Source of the DNA: Robiginitomaculum sp.
Lineage (GTDB): Bacteria; Pseudomonadota; Alphaproteobacteria; Caulobacterales; Maricaulaceae
Assembly (NCBI GenBank): GCA_016765255.1
Contig: JAESQI010000382.1
Span: 1-5,296, forward strand
Direction: 5' to 3'
Length of the DNA: 5,296 nucleotides
How positions within the stretch are numbered: position 1 is the stretch's first letter; each line of letters opens with the position of its first letter. Made by a program: the position numbers and the translations under genes. The notes below the pieces were generated by a model that ran no database searches, was not told the origin of the DNA, and saw only the letters and a list, made by a program, of their open reading frames with translations. Below, piece by piece: positions 4,928 to 5,296 of the stretch.

Positions 4928-5296
4928 ATGGGACCGGGCGTGAGCCTGGAGAGATATAGAGACCTCCTTTCAGACGCGATTGCCGCGCTCCCAGACCCCT
5001 CGAAGAAGCTTCCTGACATCGCTGACCCATACGTTGCACGCTCGGCGCTGCAGAAAGCGTTGAGGCGCGGGGATGTGGGTCGGGCTACCCAGGCAGCCCA
5101 TTCGCTCCTACCCGATCCTCAACGGCTCTGGAGGGGATTGGCGGTCACGGTCTTTGAAGACTTCGGATCAGCTCCTATTGATCTCACGGGTCAGGTCATT
5201 GCGGCAGCCGCTTCCAAGAAACACCGCATCATTCTGGGTGGTGACTTCGCGGTCGCCCGTGCATTGATCCACCAACTCTGTGAGGTGCCTCGGGAC
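4928..5296 (+). CDS. Protein resembling the RarA/MgsA C-terminal helical region, 5' part (3' end outside window)
   Basis: Open from ATG 4928 to the window edge, 123 residues visible, with a stop codon (TAA 4922-4924) just upstream in frame. No good Shine-Dalgarno precedes ATG 4928; GTG 4940 is an alternative. The stretch A-L-Q-K-A-L-R-R-G-D-V (40-50), then P-Q-R-L-W-R-G-L-A-V-T-V-F-E-D-F-G (64-80), resembles the segment of RarA/MgsA clamp-loader-like ATPases that follows the AAA+ core (AIRRGD, then RRLVIxAxEDIG). No Walker A or B motif is present in the visible part, so it is not a complete RarA; it may be a stand-alone relative of that helical domain. Function unknown. Whether it is element cargo or chromosomal cannot be decided, because the right junction is not seen. 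Confidence 0.65.
   Translation, partial: MGPGVSLERYRDLLSDAIAALPDPSKKLPDIADPYVARSALQKALRRGDVGRATQAAHSLLPDPQRLWRGLAVTVFEDFGSAPIDLTGQVIAAAASKKHRIILGGDFAVARALIHQLCEVPRD

Noticed and set aside
5073..5267. Plus-strand open frame of 64 residues near the right edge
   Set aside because: It lies in another frame of the longer open RarA-like gene that starts at 4928 and continues to the window edge.

Overview
The window looks like an alphaproteobacterial chromosome with a small integrated element next to a tRNA-Ala gene. The chromosomal side is recognised from the 3' end of a TIGR02300-family gene (FYDL motif, zinc-knuckle-like cysteines, acidic tail) followed by tRNA-Ala(GGC). This family is, to my knowledge, essentially alphaproteobacterial. 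No genus can be named from the sequence alone.

Layout: (1) 2-379, partial TIGR02300-family gene; (2) 380-552, non-coding spacer with four consecutive stem-loops; (3) 553-628, complete tRNA-Ala(GGC) with encoded CCA, followed by a possible terminator; (4) 721-2460, a long tyrosine integrase that reads away from the tRNA; (5) 2461-2770, a scar region holding the broken C-terminal end of a second, different tyrosine recombinase (about 2574-2750) plus inverted repeats; (6) 2771-3337, an unrecognised 188-residue protein; (7) 3422-3631, a small excisionase/MerR-type helix-turn-helix protein; (8) 3638-4732, a protein resembling replication initiation factors of the Rep_trans type; (9) 4733-4927, a non-coding stretch with hairpins and repeats; (10) 4928-5296, the start of a protein resembling the C-terminal part of RarA/MgsA, cut by the window edge.

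The order int, small orf, HTH/Xis-like and Rep_trans-like, all on one strand beside a tRNA 3' end, fits a small replicating or mobilisable integrative element: the integrase would insert and excise it, the HTH protein would direct excision or regulate, and the Rep protein would nick and replicate (or mobilise) the excised circle. This is inference from family resemblance. No capsid, conjugation or antibiotic-resistance gene is visible.

Three points deserve a second look. The full-length integrase has His where the second catalytic Arg (HxxR) is expected. The remnant recombinase just downstream suggests that the element changed integrases. No copy of the tRNA 3' end occurs anywhere else in the window, so the right end lies outside it or has been lost.
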